Notes under the pieces: model-generated
What the model was told of the DNA's origin: nothing
Database searches by the model: none
What the model saw: the letters and a program-made list of their open reading frames with translations, nothing else
In this document: positions 35,636-43,875 of the stretch, one piece after another
Layout of the letters: the number at the start of each line of letters is the position of its first letter
Numbering within the stretch: the stretch's first letter is position 1
Assembly: GCF_014217255.1 (NCBI RefSeq)
Contig: NZ_CP059404.1
Location: forward strand, 1,488,001 to 1,552,000
Length of the DNA stretch: 64,000 bases
Reading direction: 5' to 3'
Origin: Corynebacterium incognita
GTDB taxonomy: Bacteria > Actinomycetota > Actinomycetes > Mycobacteriales > Mycobacteriaceae
Program-made: the position numbers and the translations under genes

Positions 35636-37048
35636 TTAACCGGCCAGCGTCACGTCCGGCGGATCATTCGCCGCCCGCGCCAGTTTCCGCCCCGGCGCCC
35701 GCGCCGCCGCCGGGTGATCGTTGAATTTCAGCCGGTGGCTTCCCGGTCTCTTGAGCCCCACCCGTCCTGTCTCGCGACATCGTTCCGCATACCCCATGTT
35801 TCGCACCCCATCGCGCCGGTCATTGTTGTCCACATGGTGACGCCGGCACAGCAGCGTGAGGTTTTTCAGGTCCGTCGCCCCGCCGTGCGCCCACGCCTGC
35901 AGGTGGTGAACATCGCAGTCCTGCCACGAACGGTCACATCCTGGGTGCGTGCACACCAGTTCGGAGGCTGCCAGTGCTACTTTTTGCCACAGCGTCGCTG
36001 TGCGCGCCGCCCGAGCTAGCTCTAGCGGCTGGCCCTGTTCGTTCACGACGCACAGCAAGTCATGCTGCGCCGCGCCCAGCCGAAGCACATCCAGCGGACG
36101 CAGCTCCACGCCCACCGTGGTGGCCAACCGGCTCGACGGCGTCAACGATTCCAGTTCTTCCAGCGTGGTCGCGATCATCACCGAGCCCAGTCCGTAGCGC
36201 GCCGCCTGTTGCGATCCCAAGTAGTTCCCCACAATCGCCGCCAGCTGGTCAGCCATACGCTGCGGGTACGTCCGCTTATCCTCTTCCGGAGTCAGGCCCG
36301 CGCTTCCGGAATGTCGCGCAGGGGAGAAGGCAGCCTTCAGCAGTGCCGCCGTTGCCGCGTCCACGTAACCGTGTAGGTGCACACCGCCGTCCGCGTCAGG
36401 TCGGCTGATGCTCAACCGGCGCTTCTTTACCGCCGCGTATTCGTCCTTGGTACCGTCCGGGCGCAGCGCCTTCTTATTCGCAGCTGAAATCTCATTGCGT
36501 AGCCACGCCCGCAGCTCATCCAGCGGCAGTTCTTCCTGCTTGTCCAGTGCCATCTTCTTGAGCTGCTCGCGCCCTGGTACCGCGTGCTCATTGAGGTGCT
36601 GTAGTTCCGCCGCGATCATATTGAGCACCGCGAAGGACACCTGCGCGCCCCGCGCAATCGCCGACTTGTTGTCAGCAGCCGCCTGTCGCTCAGCCTCCTC
36701 GCGGCGCACCGCTTCCAGCCCACCGAGCAGACCTGGCTCCGCCTTCCGCGGGGCAAAAAGCTCTCGACCTTCGCGCACTCGGGCGTGCGCGTCCGCCTGA
36801 GAAAGGCGTAGCTTCTTCACCAGGTAGTCCTGCGCCTGCGAGGAACCCACTAGGCGGCCGGCGTCATCACGGTCCGCGACGTAGGCAAAAGCGGCGTCCA
36901 CAGCAGCTTTTCCTGCCCACACGCGCTCCAGCTCAATGAACGCCTCGTGCACGTCCGAGAAACGTACCGCGTCCGGGTCCGCCATGACCGAGCGCAGCTC
37001 CGCCATCGCTGCTGACATCGCGGCAACCAGCCTGGTGACTTGGTTCAT
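35636..37048 (-). CDS. DUF222 / HNH endonuclease domain protein (13E12 type)
   Basis: This 470-residue protein resembles the 13E12 repeat family common in actinobacterial genomes. The N-terminal DUF222 region (about 10-340) is helical with many charged residues. The C-terminal HNH nuclease shows CTHPGCDRSWQDCDVHH, then AWAHGGATDLKNLTLLCRRHH, with the metal-binding and general-base histidines intact. GGGGGA before ATG 37048 supports the start. The family occurs in multiple chromosomal copies and may be mobile or selfish, but I see no flanking repeats here. It stands alone between two metabolic genes, with a 230-bp gap before the riboswitch-controlled exporter. Confidence 0.9.
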   Translation of the reverse strand: MNQVTRLVAAMSAAMAELRSVMADPDAVRFSDVHEAFIELERVWAGKAAVDAAFAYVADRDDAGRLVGSSQAQDYLVKKLRLSQADAHARVREGRELFAPRKAEPGLLGGLEAVRREEAERQAAADNKSAIARGAQVSFAVLNMIAAELQHLNEHAVPGREQLKKMALDKQEELPLDELRAWLRNEISAANKKALRPDGTKDEYAAVKKRRLSISRPDADGGVHLHGYVDAATAALLKAAFSPARHSGSAGLTPEEDKRTYPQRMADQLAAIVGNYLGSQQAARYGLGSVMIATTLEELESLTPSSRLATTVGVELRPLDVLRLGAAQHDLLCVVNEQGQPLELARAARTATLWQKVALAASELVCTHPGCDRSWQDCDVHHLQAWAHGGATDLKNLTLLCRRHHVDNNDRRDGVRNMGYAERCRETGRVGLKRPGSHRLKFNDHPAAARAPGRKLARAANDPPDVTLAG

Positions 37049-37169
37049 GGCTTCCCCCTTTCCACAGTCTCATGAAAGTGTCCGAACCCTGATATTCCAT
37101 CGCTTACATGTTCGATAATACACCTAAACCAGCACCTGTCAACACCTTTTTAGAAAAAGATTTCGACAC

Positions 37170-37198
37170 TTGAAAACGTGCCCTGTGCGAATTAATAT
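37170..37198 (+). promoter_or_regulatory. Promoter of the gdx riboswitch transcript
   Basis: TTGAAA (37170-37175) and TAATAT (37193-37198) are separated by exactly 17 bp. Transcription would start near 37205, just ahead of a small hairpin (CCCGC/GCGGG, 37210-37226) and the riboswitch. Confidence 0.65.
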
Positions 37199-37226
37199 CA
37201 AGCCTCAGACCCGCCAGTAGCGCGGG

Positions 37227-37270
37227 CCCGGACGAGGGAGCCGTACCCGGAACGATGACAAGACGGCCGG
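37227..37270 (+). ncRNA. Guanidine-III (ykkC-III) riboswitch
   Basis: The sequence has the ykkC-III signature segments in order: CCCGGACGAGG, GCCGTACCCGG and GACAAGACGGCC. CCGG of the first block pairs with CCGG of the second to make the first stem. GCCGT (37240-37244) can pair with ACGGC (37263-37267) to form the pseudoknot that cradles guanidinium in the known Thermobifida fusca RNA. It ends at the GGAAAG ribosome-binding site (37269-37274) of the downstream SMR gene, so guanidine binding probably frees or changes access to that site. Assignment rests on recalled consensus plus the guanidine-exporter target. Confidence 0.9.
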
Positions 37271-37281
37271 AAAGCATCACC

Positions 37282-37596
37282 ATGCCCTGGCTTATCCTTG
37301 TTCTCTCCGGCGCCTTCGAGGCCGTGTGGGCCATCGCCCTCGATCGCTCCGTCGGCTTCACGCGCCTCATGCCGAGCCTCGTATTCGTCATCTCCTGCGC
37401 TATTTCCATGGGTGGCCTCGCGTGGGCCATGAAGTCCCTCCCCGTCGGCACCTCATACGCCGTCTGGGTTGGCGTCGGCGCCACCGCCACCATCCTCTAC
37501 TCCTTCATAACTGGCGAGGAAGCCGCCAGCGCGCTAAAAATCCTCTTCCTCCTCATGATTATCGGCGGCATCATTGGCCTGAAATTCACTGCCTAA
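37282..37596 (+). CDS. gdx: Guanidinium exporter, SMR family (Gdx/SugE type)
   Basis: This 104-residue four-helix small multidrug resistance protein has the conserved Glu in helix 1 (LSGAFEAVWAIALDRS). GGLAWAMKSLPVGTSYAVWVG forms helices 2-3, and LFLLMIIGGIIGLKF is helix 4. The AMKSLPVGTSYAVW motif with Trp/Ser/Tyr is characteristic of the Gdx (SugE) subgroup, which exports guanidinium in exchange for protons, rather than the Qac subgroup. The start at 37282 has GGAAAG 7 bases upstream; the frame opens earlier, but that part is the riboswitch. Control by guanidine is inferred from the riboswitch directly upstream. Antiparallel dual-topology dimer is known for the family. Its stop shares CTAA with the convergent lipoprotein gene. 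Confidence 0.93.
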   Translation: MPWLILVLSGAFEAVWAIALDRSVGFTRLMPSLVFVISCAISMGGLAWAMKSLPVGTSYAVWVGVGATATILYSFITGEEAASALKILFLLMIIGGIIGLKFTA

Positions 37597-38114
37597 CCCA
37601 GGTGTTTCTCCAGTTCATCCAGCGCCTCCTGCGCCAGATTCGGTGCGCGCGAAGGTAGCGTCGGCACCCCGGGCGGCAAGATAAGTTTGCCGTCCACCAC
37701 AGGCCCGCGGAACACGCCCTTGCTTCTCGACGCCCCTTGAGTCCCACCCTTGTTCTTCCTCACCGTCGGAGCCGCCGCCGGTTGCCGTCGCTTCGGCGGC
37801 GCGGGTACCGCCGCTACTCGGTCCCGCGTAGGTGCCTGAGTATGGGGTGTCGGTGGGGCAGAAGTCCCGGGAGTCGGTGATGGCGCAGCGGGTGTCGATT
37901 GGCGCGCCGTCGTCACCGGCGTTGGCTTCTCCGCACGCACGGGCCTCGGCGCTGCCCGCGGCACCCACGGTGGCACCGAAGCAGCTGAAGTCGCCGACTT
38001 CGCCCCAGCGCTCACCTCCGGAACCGGCGCCACAGCAGACTCCGCGTCCTCGCACCCAACAAGTAGTAGCGACAGCGCCACACACGCCCCCGCGCAGCCC
38101 AAGTATTTCCCCAT
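37593..38114 (-). CDS. Putative lipoprotein, Pro/Ala/Thr-rich
   Basis: The 173 residues begin with a lipoprotein signal ending LLLVGC, with the lipidated Cys21. The mature part is disordered and rich in Pro, Ala, Thr and Lys, as expected for a segment crossing the cell wall, and ends in a short amphipathic stretch (NLAQEALDELEKHLG). ATG 38114 is preferred over 38120 because GGGGG lies 6 bases before it. The family is not recognised. The stop overlaps gdx. Confidence 0.65.
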   Translation of the reverse strand: MGKYLGCAGACVALSLLLVGCEDAESAVAPVPEVSAGAKSATSAASVPPWVPRAAPRPVRAEKPTPVTTARQSTPAAPSPTPGTSAPPTPHTQAPTRDRVAAVPAPPKRRQPAAAPTVRKNKGGTQGASRSKGVFRGPVVDGKLILPPGVPTLPSRAPNLAQEALDELEKHLG

Positions 38115-38190
38115 TGTCATCCCCCGATCAACAATCTCTCGCTCACAGCATAGCCCGACCCCCAGGCATCCGCACTGTCAGCGCGCGCAG

Positions 38191-38802
38191 CTAGTCTTCC
38201 AGCTCTGGATCCTCCGCATTCGCCTGCTCAAACACTTCTTTCGCTGCGGAGAGGTTGATGATGCCAATTGCCACGCCCACAATAACGTCCGGCCACACGC
38301 TGGCCCAGAACATCATGAGCACGCCCGCGCCCAGGATGAGCAGGTTTGCCGCCACGTCGTTGCGTGCCGCCAGCCACGCGCCACGCATGAGGGCGTTGCC
38401 CGCGCGCAGCTGCAGCAACAGCACTGCGCATATGAAGTTGAGCACCATCGCCACGAACGCCGTCGCGGACAGCGTCATCGGTTCTGGGATCTCGCCGCTC
38501 ACCACTTTCCACGCCGCCATACCCAGTGCTGCCACCGCCGGAATCAAGATCAGTCCGGCCAGCAGGTAGCTGGCTTTCCGTCGGCTAGCAACGGACCAGC
38601 CGAGCGCCGTGACCACGAGCAGGTTGATGAGGAAGTCCTCGAGGAAGTCCGCCGCGTCTGCGAATAGCGACGCCGAACCAATGATGGACGCCACCACGAC
38701 CTCGCCTAAGCAGCCGACGAGGTTGATGAGTGCCACCACGGTCACGATGGTGCGGGCGCGGGAGGTCAGCGTTGATGAGGTAATTTCTTCAGATTCAGAC
38801 AC
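38191..38802 (-). CDS. Cation diffusion facilitator-like membrane protein without C-terminal domain
   Basis: This 203-residue, six-helix protein has the CDF hallmark SASLFADAADFLEDFLINLL in helix 2, and AARNDVAANLLILGAGVL in helix 5 at the usual position of the HxxxD metal site. The His there is replaced by Asn/Asp context. The cytoplasmic C-terminal domain that most CDF transporters use to dimerise is absent; the protein stops soon after helix 6 (AAKEVFEQANAEDPELED). It may transport Zn, Co or another cation, or may have a changed role. The start is GTG 38802, with TAGACT 8 bases upstream, implying an almost leaderless mRNA. Confidence 0.8.
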   Translation of the reverse strand: MSESEEITSSTLTSRARTIVTVVALINLVGCLGEVVVASIIGSASLFADAADFLEDFLINLLVVTALGWSVASRRKASYLLAGLILIPAVAALGMAAWKVVSGEIPEPMTLSATAFVAMVLNFICAVLLLQLRAGNALMRGAWLAARNDVAANLLILGAGVLMMFWASVWPDVIVGVAIGIINLSAAKEVFEQANAEDPELED

Positions 38803-38932
38803 GTTGGGGGAGTCTACCCACCCCCAGTCCCCTCAGATAATTGAACGTCGTTGAATAAAACGCCCCGCCCCACCTGCAATAACGGTAACCTCTTAATCCA
38901 TATAGCAATTCGATGTGGAAGGAGATTCACCA

Positions 38933-39826
38933 GTGTCACAGGAGTCAGGAACCCAGGCAATCCGCGTCAAGCGCGGTGTGTCGGAGCAGTTTTTCGGCGG
39001 CGTCATCATGGACGTCGTCAACCCGGAGCAGGCAAAGATTGCCGCCGACGCCGGGGCGTCCGCCGTCATGGCGCTCGAGCGGGTGCCCGCGGACATCCGC
39101 GCCGAGGGCGGAGTTTCCCGCATGTCCGATCCGGACATGATCGAGGGCATCATCAACGCCGTGGACATCCCAGTCATGGCCAAGGCGCGCATCGGGCACT
39201 TCGTCGAGGCGCAGGTTCTGCAGTCCCTGGGCATCGATTTCATTGACGAGTCCGAGGTCCTCACCCCGGCGGACTACACCCACCACATTGACAAGTTTGC
39301 TTTCGACGCCCCGTTCGTCTGCGGCGCCACCAACCTGGGCGAGGCCCTGCGCCGCATTAATGAGGGTGCGGCCATGATCCGCTCCAAGGGTGAAGCCGGC
39401 ACCGGCGACGTTTCTAACGCGGTCACCCACATGCGCACCATCCGCGCCGAGATTGCGCGCCTGTCCGCGCTGCCGGAGGACGAACTCTTCGTCGCCGCCA
39501 AGGAACTGCAGGCCCCGTACGAGCTGGTCAAGGAAGTTGCGGAGACCGGCAAGCTGCCCGTCGGTTTGCTGACTGCCGGTGGCATCGCCACGCCTGCCGA
39601 CGCCGCGATGATGATGCAGCTGGGCGCCGACGGCGTCTTCGTCGGTTCCGGCATCTTCAAATCTGGCAACCCGGAGCAGCGTGCCAAGGCCATCGTGGAG
39701 GCCACCAAGAATTACAACGATCCGGACGTTATCGCTCGCGTCTCCCGCGGCCTGGGCGAGGCCATGGTGGGTATCAACGTCGACGCCATCCCGGAGCCGA
39801 TGCGCATGGCCGAGCGCGGCTGGTAA
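38933..39826 (+). CDS. pdxS: Pyridoxal 5'-phosphate synthase, PdxS subunit
   Basis: This TIM-barrel subunit makes PLP from ribose 5-phosphate, glyceraldehyde 3-phosphate and ammonia. The 297 residues carry [39 protein letters not shown] with the first active Lys region, [14 protein letters not shown] with the second lysine, and [30 protein letters not shown]. Length matches the family. GTG 38933 is preferred because AAGGAG lies 8 bases upstream. The glutaminase partner gene pdxT, normally adjacent, is not beside it or anywhere in this window. Confidence 0.96.
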   Translation: MSQESGTQAIRVKRGVSEQFFGGVIMDVVNPEQAKIAADAGASAVMALERVPADIRAEGGVSRMSDPDMIEGIINAVDIPVMAKARIGHFVEAQVLQSLGIDFIDESEVLTPADYTHHIDKFAFDAPFVCGATNLGEALRRINEGAAMIRSKGEAGTGDVSNAVTHMRTIRAEIARLSALPEDELFVAAKELQAPYELVKEVAETGKLPVGLLTAGGIATPADAAMMMQLGADGVFVGSGIFKSGNPEQRAKAIVEATKNYNDPDVIARVSRGLGEAMVGINVDAIPEPMRMAERGW

Positions 39827-39837
39827 ACCGCTATTAA

Positions 39838-40671
39838 CTAGGGCCGCGCCTTGCCTACGAACCAGTAGGGGCACCAGAATATGGCGTCGCTGTCCAGGTC
39901 GTAGCGCTGCATCGCGTGGTAGCGCACAGCCTTGGTCATACCGCCCTCGCCGCTGGCCCATACGCTACCCAGCAATTCAGGTCCCTCCGCGTACAGCTCA
40001 TCCATCGCGCGGCCCACTTCCGCAGGTGCCGTCACAACGCGCAGGCCTCCCACCTGCGCCTCCCATTCCTGGATCAGGCCCGGTTCGACTTCGTCTTCTG
40101 AGCTCACCACTGCGATGACGTCGGTGCGTGCCAAGTCCGCAGGGTCTGCCTGGCCGAGATCCGTGGGGCGGCCCGCGGCGTGGCATTCCAGGATGTGGCG
40201 CAGCGCGGGGAGCGCGGAGGCATCGGCGACGAGCAGCTGTCGCGCACCTGGGCGTCCGTGTTGAGTGCCGTCGTGAGTCTGCGGCGGCACCCATAATGCC
40301 TGGCAACGGAAGAAGCCCGCCTCTTGGCCGGGCTGCGCGCGGCGGATCCATGCGGAGCCGGGGCCGTTGTCGCCGTGGGTGACCGCATCCATCGTCACGG
40401 TGGCGCGTTCTGGTTGGTGCCCGCGAATCGTGTACCAGCGCAGGCCTGGGCGCTGTGGCTCGGGGATGGCGGTGACCGCGGCGCGGATATTCGTGCCCGC
40501 GGTATCGAAGGGGGCAAAGTTTTCGCCGAGCTGGGGCATCACTAGGCCGAAGAATTCATCGGGCCCCGTGAGCTGAAAGTCGGCAAACTCCGGGGCGTGG
40601 AGAGTGAGTCGTTGCAGGTGGGGTGCTAGGGATTCCGTGGTCTGCACGGTGACGCGGAACAGACTGTGCAT
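39838..40671 (-). CDS. Siderophore-interacting protein (NAD(P)H ferric-siderophore reductase family)
   Basis: This 277-residue FAD-binding cytosolic reductase is thought to release iron from imported ferri-siderophores. The N-terminal FAD domain shows RWYTIRGHQPERATVTMDAVTHGDNGPGSAW, the flavin-binding RxYTxR-type motif. The C-terminal SIP domain has LLVADASALPALRHIL and VWASGEGGMTKAVRYH. ATG 40671 gives the family N-terminus (MHSLFRVTVQTTESLAPHLQRL). It is divergent from the iron-siderophore ABC transporter, and the DtxR-type box in the 124-bp gap may control both directions. Confidence 0.9.
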   Translation of the reverse strand: MHSLFRVTVQTTESLAPHLQRLTLHAPEFADFQLTGPDEFFGLVMPQLGENFAPFDTAGTNIRAAVTAIPEPQRPGLRWYTIRGHQPERATVTMDAVTHGDNGPGSAWIRRAQPGQEAGFFRCQALWVPPQTHDGTQHGRPGARQLLVADASALPALRHILECHAAGRPTDLGQADPADLARTDVIAVVSSEDEVEPGLIQEWEAQVGGLRVVTAPAEVGRAMDELYAEGPELLGSVWASGEGGMTKAVRYHAMQRYDLDSDAIFWCPYWFVGKARP

Positions 40672-40741
40672 GCTAGGGTTAACTCCCCTCACGACGGGTT
40701 GATTTACGCAATGCGAATGTTGCTTAATTAAAAATGTTTGT

Positions 40742-40760
40742 TGTAAGGTTAGCCTTACTA
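40742..40760. promoter_or_regulatory. DtxR-type iron box
   Basis: TGTAAGGTTAGCCTTACTA contains the perfect arms GTAAGG/CCTTAC around TTAG and matches the TTAGGTTAGGCTAACCTAA-type operator of DtxR. It lies 36 bp before the binding-protein gene and 71 bp before the divergent siderophore-interacting protein gene. Iron-bound DtxR would repress uptake. Confidence 0.85.
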
Positions 40761-40795
40761 GGTTGGAATTGTAAAACTGAAAGGCGCTTACCAGC

Positions 40796-41752
40796 ATGAA
40801 AAACAATCTCCTGCGCGTTGGCGTGGCCGTCCTCGCCGGTTCCCTCGTCCTCACCGGGTGCTCCCGGGGTGATGGCGGAGACAGCAACGGTGCGGCAGAC
40901 GGGGCGTCGACAAGCGCGCAGGTGGCGGACGAACGCATCGCCGCACTGGGCTGGGGCGACGCCGATACCCTGCTGGCGCTGGGCATCACCCCGGTGGCCG
41001 TCGCGCCGTGGGGCGCTGAGGCGGACACCGATCCGTCGGGCGTGGGCCCATGGGCGACGGAGATGCTGGGCGACGCCCAGCCGGAGAAGATCTTCAACGT
41101 TGCGCAGGGTGTGTCCGCTGACATCGTTGAGCAGGTGACCGCGACCAACCCGGACAAGATCATCGCAGTCAACCAGGCCATCGACGCCAAGGCCAAGGAA
41201 GAGCTGGAAGCTATCGCGCCGACCACAGTGAAACCAGAGGGCACCACCGACTGGCAGATCCCGTGGAAGGACCAGGTCAAAGCCATCGCGAAGGCGGTGG
41301 GCAAGGAATCCGAAGGGGAGGAACTTATCACCAAGACCGAGGAAGCCTTCGAGGAATTCCGCAATAATCACAAGGACGTCCAGGGTAAAACCGCCGCCAT
41401 GGTCATGCCGTATTCCGGCAAGCTGGGCCTGTACACCTCCGGGGACGGCCGGGGCCAGTTCATTGAGAACCTCGGCTTCGAGATCCCCGACGAGCTCGAG
41501 GGCGACGGTAATTCCTTCTTCGTGGACCTCGCGCCCGAAAACTACAGCAAGCTCAACGACGTCGATTACCTCTTCGTCCTCGACTACAACGGCGCCGTGG
41601 ACGAGCTGAAGAAGGACAAGACCTTCACCGGCCTCGACATCGTCAAGGACGGCCGCGTTCGCTACCTCGACACTGACACCGGCAACGCCATGTCCATGCC
41701 GAACCCCGTGACCATCCCGTGGGCCGTTGATAAGGTCGACGCCGCACTCTAA
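40796..41752 (+). CDS. Iron-siderophore ABC transporter, substrate-binding lipoprotein
   Basis: This 318-residue class III binding protein has a lipoprotein signal ending LVLTGC (Cys22). The mature protein shows the FecB/FepB fold: RIAALGWGDADTLLALGITPVAV, LEAIAPTTVKPEG, AAMVMPYSGKLGLYTSGDGRGQFIENLG, and a C-terminal VTIPWAVDKVDAAL helix. It captures ferric siderophore at the membrane surface and passes it to the two permeases encoded next. GAAAGG lies upstream of the ATG at a longish spacing. It is first gene of a four-gene operon controlled by the DtxR-type box. Confidence 0.93.
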   Translation: MKNNLLRVGVAVLAGSLVLTGCSRGDGGDSNGAADGASTSAQVADERIAALGWGDADTLLALGITPVAVAPWGAEADTDPSGVGPWATEMLGDAQPEKIFNVAQGVSADIVEQVTATNPDKIIAVNQAIDAKAKEELEAIAPTTVKPEGTTDWQIPWKDQVKAIAKAVGKESEGEELITKTEEAFEEFRNNHKDVQGKTAAMVMPYSGKLGLYTSGDGRGQFIENLGFEIPDELEGDGNSFFVDLAPENYSKLNDVDYLFVLDYNGAVDELKKDKTFTGLDIVKDGRVRYLDTDTGNAMSMPNPVTIPWAVDKVDAAL

Positions 41753-41791
41753 GCCCGCACCACAGCACATCACCCCCAACAGACGAAACTA

Positions 41792-42829
41792 ATGACGATT
41801 TTGCGACCCACCCCCGCCCCGCAGCGCCTCAGCGGTGCCGCCCTTACCGGCGGCCTCGCCGTCGCGCTACTGGTGGTGGCCGCAGCGTCGCTGTTCCTGG
41901 GCTCCCACCGGCTTGGCATTGGGGAGGTGTGGGCGCAGCTTCTCGACGGTCCCGTGGCTAGCGGCGCCGCAGATTCCGCTACCGACTCCGAGGCCAACCA
42001 CATCCTGTGGCAGCTGCGCCTGCCGCGCACCGTGTTGGCTGTGACGGCGGGCGCCAATGTGGCGGTGGCGGGCGCGATTACCCAAACACTGACCCGCAAC
42101 CCGCTGGCGGATCCGGGTTTCATTGGTATCACCGCGGGCGCGGCCTTCGCGGTGGCCATCGCCATCGCAGCGGGCTCCACTCTCGGGGCACTGGGCGTGA
42201 CGACGCTGGCTATGCTGGGCGCCGCCGCGGCCACTGCGCTGGTCTTCCTCCTCGCTCGCGTCGCCCCGGACGCCACCACGTTGGTGCTGGCCGGCGTCGG
42301 TATTACTGCGTGCCTCCAGGCGGTGACCACCCTGTTATCCCTCAACGCCACCGCTGTACTCGACGGCCTGCGGCAGTGGACGGTTGGTTCCACCTTCGGG
42401 CGTGGCTACACCGAGGTGGGCATCGCCGCCGCCGGACTCGTTCTCGGAATGGGCGTCGCCCTGCTCTGCGCCCGCGGGCTGGATCTGTTGGCCATGGGGG
42501 AGACCACCGCGATAGCGCTGGGCTCTTCACCCTCCCGCACGCGGAGCCTGGCCGCCCTCGCCGTTATCGTGCTGGCCGGTACCGCCACCGCGGCGGTGGG
42601 GCCCGTGGCGTTCGTCGGCTTCGCCGCGCCCAACGCCATCCGGCTCGTGCTCGGCCCCGACGTTCGCACCACAGTGGTGCCGACGGCTCTGCTGGGCAGC
42701 GCGCTCACCTTGCTCGCGGACATTCTCGGGCGTCTCGTGCTGTATCCCGGCGAATTGGAGATGTCGATTATCCTCGCCGTCGTGGGCGCGCCGTTGCTCA
42801 TGTGGGTGGTTAGGAAGGCGCCGGCATGA
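41792..42829 (+). CDS. Iron-siderophore ABC transporter permease 1 (FecCD family)
   Basis: This 345-residue permease has about ten membrane helices. Family motifs include LPRTVLAVTAGANVAVAGAITQTLTRNPLADPGFIGITAGAA near residue 75, LGSSPSRTRSLAAL (the ATPase-coupling loop) and AVGPVAFVGFAAPNAIRLVLG. It begins 39 bases after the binding-protein stop, with only a weak ribosome-binding site. The stop overlaps the second permease gene, so the two halves of the heterodimer are made in step. Confidence 0.93.
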   Translation: MTILRPTPAPQRLSGAALTGGLAVALLVVAAASLFLGSHRLGIGEVWAQLLDGPVASGAADSATDSEANHILWQLRLPRTVLAVTAGANVAVAGAITQTLTRNPLADPGFIGITAGAAFAVAIAIAAGSTLGALGVTTLAMLGAAAATALVFLLARVAPDATTLVLAGVGITACLQAVTTLLSLNATAVLDGLRQWTVGSTFGRGYTEVGIAAAGLVLGMGVALLCARGLDLLAMGETTAIALGSSPSRTRSLAALAVIVLAGTATAAVGPVAFVGFAAPNAIRLVLGPDVRTTVVPTALLGSALTLLADILGRLVLYPGELEMSIILAVVGAPLLMWVVRKAPA

Positions 42830-43857
42830 TGGCCCTGCCTTCTGCGCTGCGCCGCCGCCGGACTCGCGGCGTCGTGACGCTTGTCATATTCGTAGCCCTG
42901 GCCGCACTCGCGTATTGCCTGCTGCTGGGGCAGGGCGCGGTGGAGCTGAGCCCGGCGAAGGTACTGTCGGTGCTCAGCGGTGGCGGCACCGCACAAGAAA
43001 TCAGCATCGTGTGGGACCTGCGCCTTCCAGTCGCCATCGCCACGCTGCTCATCGGCGCGGCGCTGGGCACCGCCGGGGCCTGGACACAGACCATGACCCG
43101 CAACCCGCTGGCCTCCCCGGACTTCCTAGGTGTCAGCAGTGGCGCGTCGCTGGCCGTGGTGGCCGGGACGGTGCTCGCGCCACCCGCGTTCGCGGACAGT
43201 ATCCCCGAGTGGTGGTGGCGCGCCGGGCTGGCAGCCATAGGCGCGGCCGCTATCGTGGCACTGCTGTTGGTGCTCTCAGGCGGACGAACTACCAACAAGG
43301 TGGTGCTCATCGGCTTCGCGCTGTCTCAGCTGTGCGTTGCCGCGGTGTCGTGGCTGCTGCTCAAGGCCGACATCCGCAGTGTGGCCGAGGCGCAGACCTG
43401 GCTGGCGGGCAACACCGGCATGGTGCGCTGGGAAGCCATCCCCCCGCTCGGGCTCGCGTTGCTACCTTTCGCACTTCTCGGCGCCTTCGCCCACCGGGAC
43501 CTGGACCTTCTGGCGCATGACGATGCCACCGCGCGCTCCCTCGGCGTCAACCTCGGCGCCCGCCGAGTGCAGTTGCTTGTCGCGGCCACTGGGCTGGTCG
43601 CGGTCACGGTGTCAGTAGTCGGCCCCATCGGCTTCGTCGCGCTTATCGCCCCGCACCTTGCACGGCTGGTGGCCGGCGCGCCAATGCCGCCACCGCTGGC
43701 TTCTGCCGCCGCCGGCGCCGCATTACTGACGGGATGCGCCGTCATCGCCGGTAACGTGGGGCGCCTCGCGCCGGTGGGGCTGGTCAGCTCCGTCATCGGT
43801 GGCGCCGTACTCGTTGCCATTGTCCTTCACCAAGCCCGCCGAACCCGCCTGAAATAG
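42826..43857 (+). CDS. Iron-siderophore ABC transporter permease 2 (FecCD family)
   Basis: This 343-residue multi-helix permease is homologous to the preceding one: LRLPVAIATLLIGAALGTAGAWTQTMTRNPLASPDFLGVSSGAS, ARSLGVNLGARRVQLLVAATGLVAVTVSVVGPIGFVALIAPHLARLV and a C-terminal SSVIGGAVLVAIVLHQ. The ATG at 42826 overlaps the first permease stop by 4 bases; a second ATG follows immediately. It forms the membrane heterodimer with the upstream permease and couples to the ATPase at 43876. Confidence 0.93.
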   Translation: MMALPSALRRRRTRGVVTLVIFVALAALAYCLLLGQGAVELSPAKVLSVLSGGGTAQEISIVWDLRLPVAIATLLIGAALGTAGAWTQTMTRNPLASPDFLGVSSGASLAVVAGTVLAPPAFADSIPEWWWRAGLAAIGAAAIVALLLVLSGGRTTNKVVLIGFALSQLCVAAVSWLLLKADIRSVAEAQTWLAGNTGMVRWEAIPPLGLALLPFALLGAFAHRDLDLLAHDDATARSLGVNLGARRVQLLVAATGLVAVTVSVVGPIGFVALIAPHLARLVAGAPMPPPLASAAAGAALLTGCAVIAGNVGRLAPVGLVSSVIGGAVLVAIVLHQARRTRLK

Positions 43858-43875
43858 GGCATGAGGAAACACGTG

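Noticed and set aside
35636..37048. Homing endonuclease or insertion element with flanking repeats
   Set aside because: No terminal repeats or target duplications were visible around the DUF222/HNH gene.
37282..37596. Quaternary-ammonium efflux pump (Qac) annotation for the SMR protein
   Set aside because: The Gdx-type motif and the guanidine-III riboswitch point to guanidinium export.
40672..41364. Upstream extension of the siderophore-interacting protein frame across the DtxR box and binding-protein gene
   Set aside because: It runs antisense to the binding-protein gene; the family N-terminus begins at 40671.
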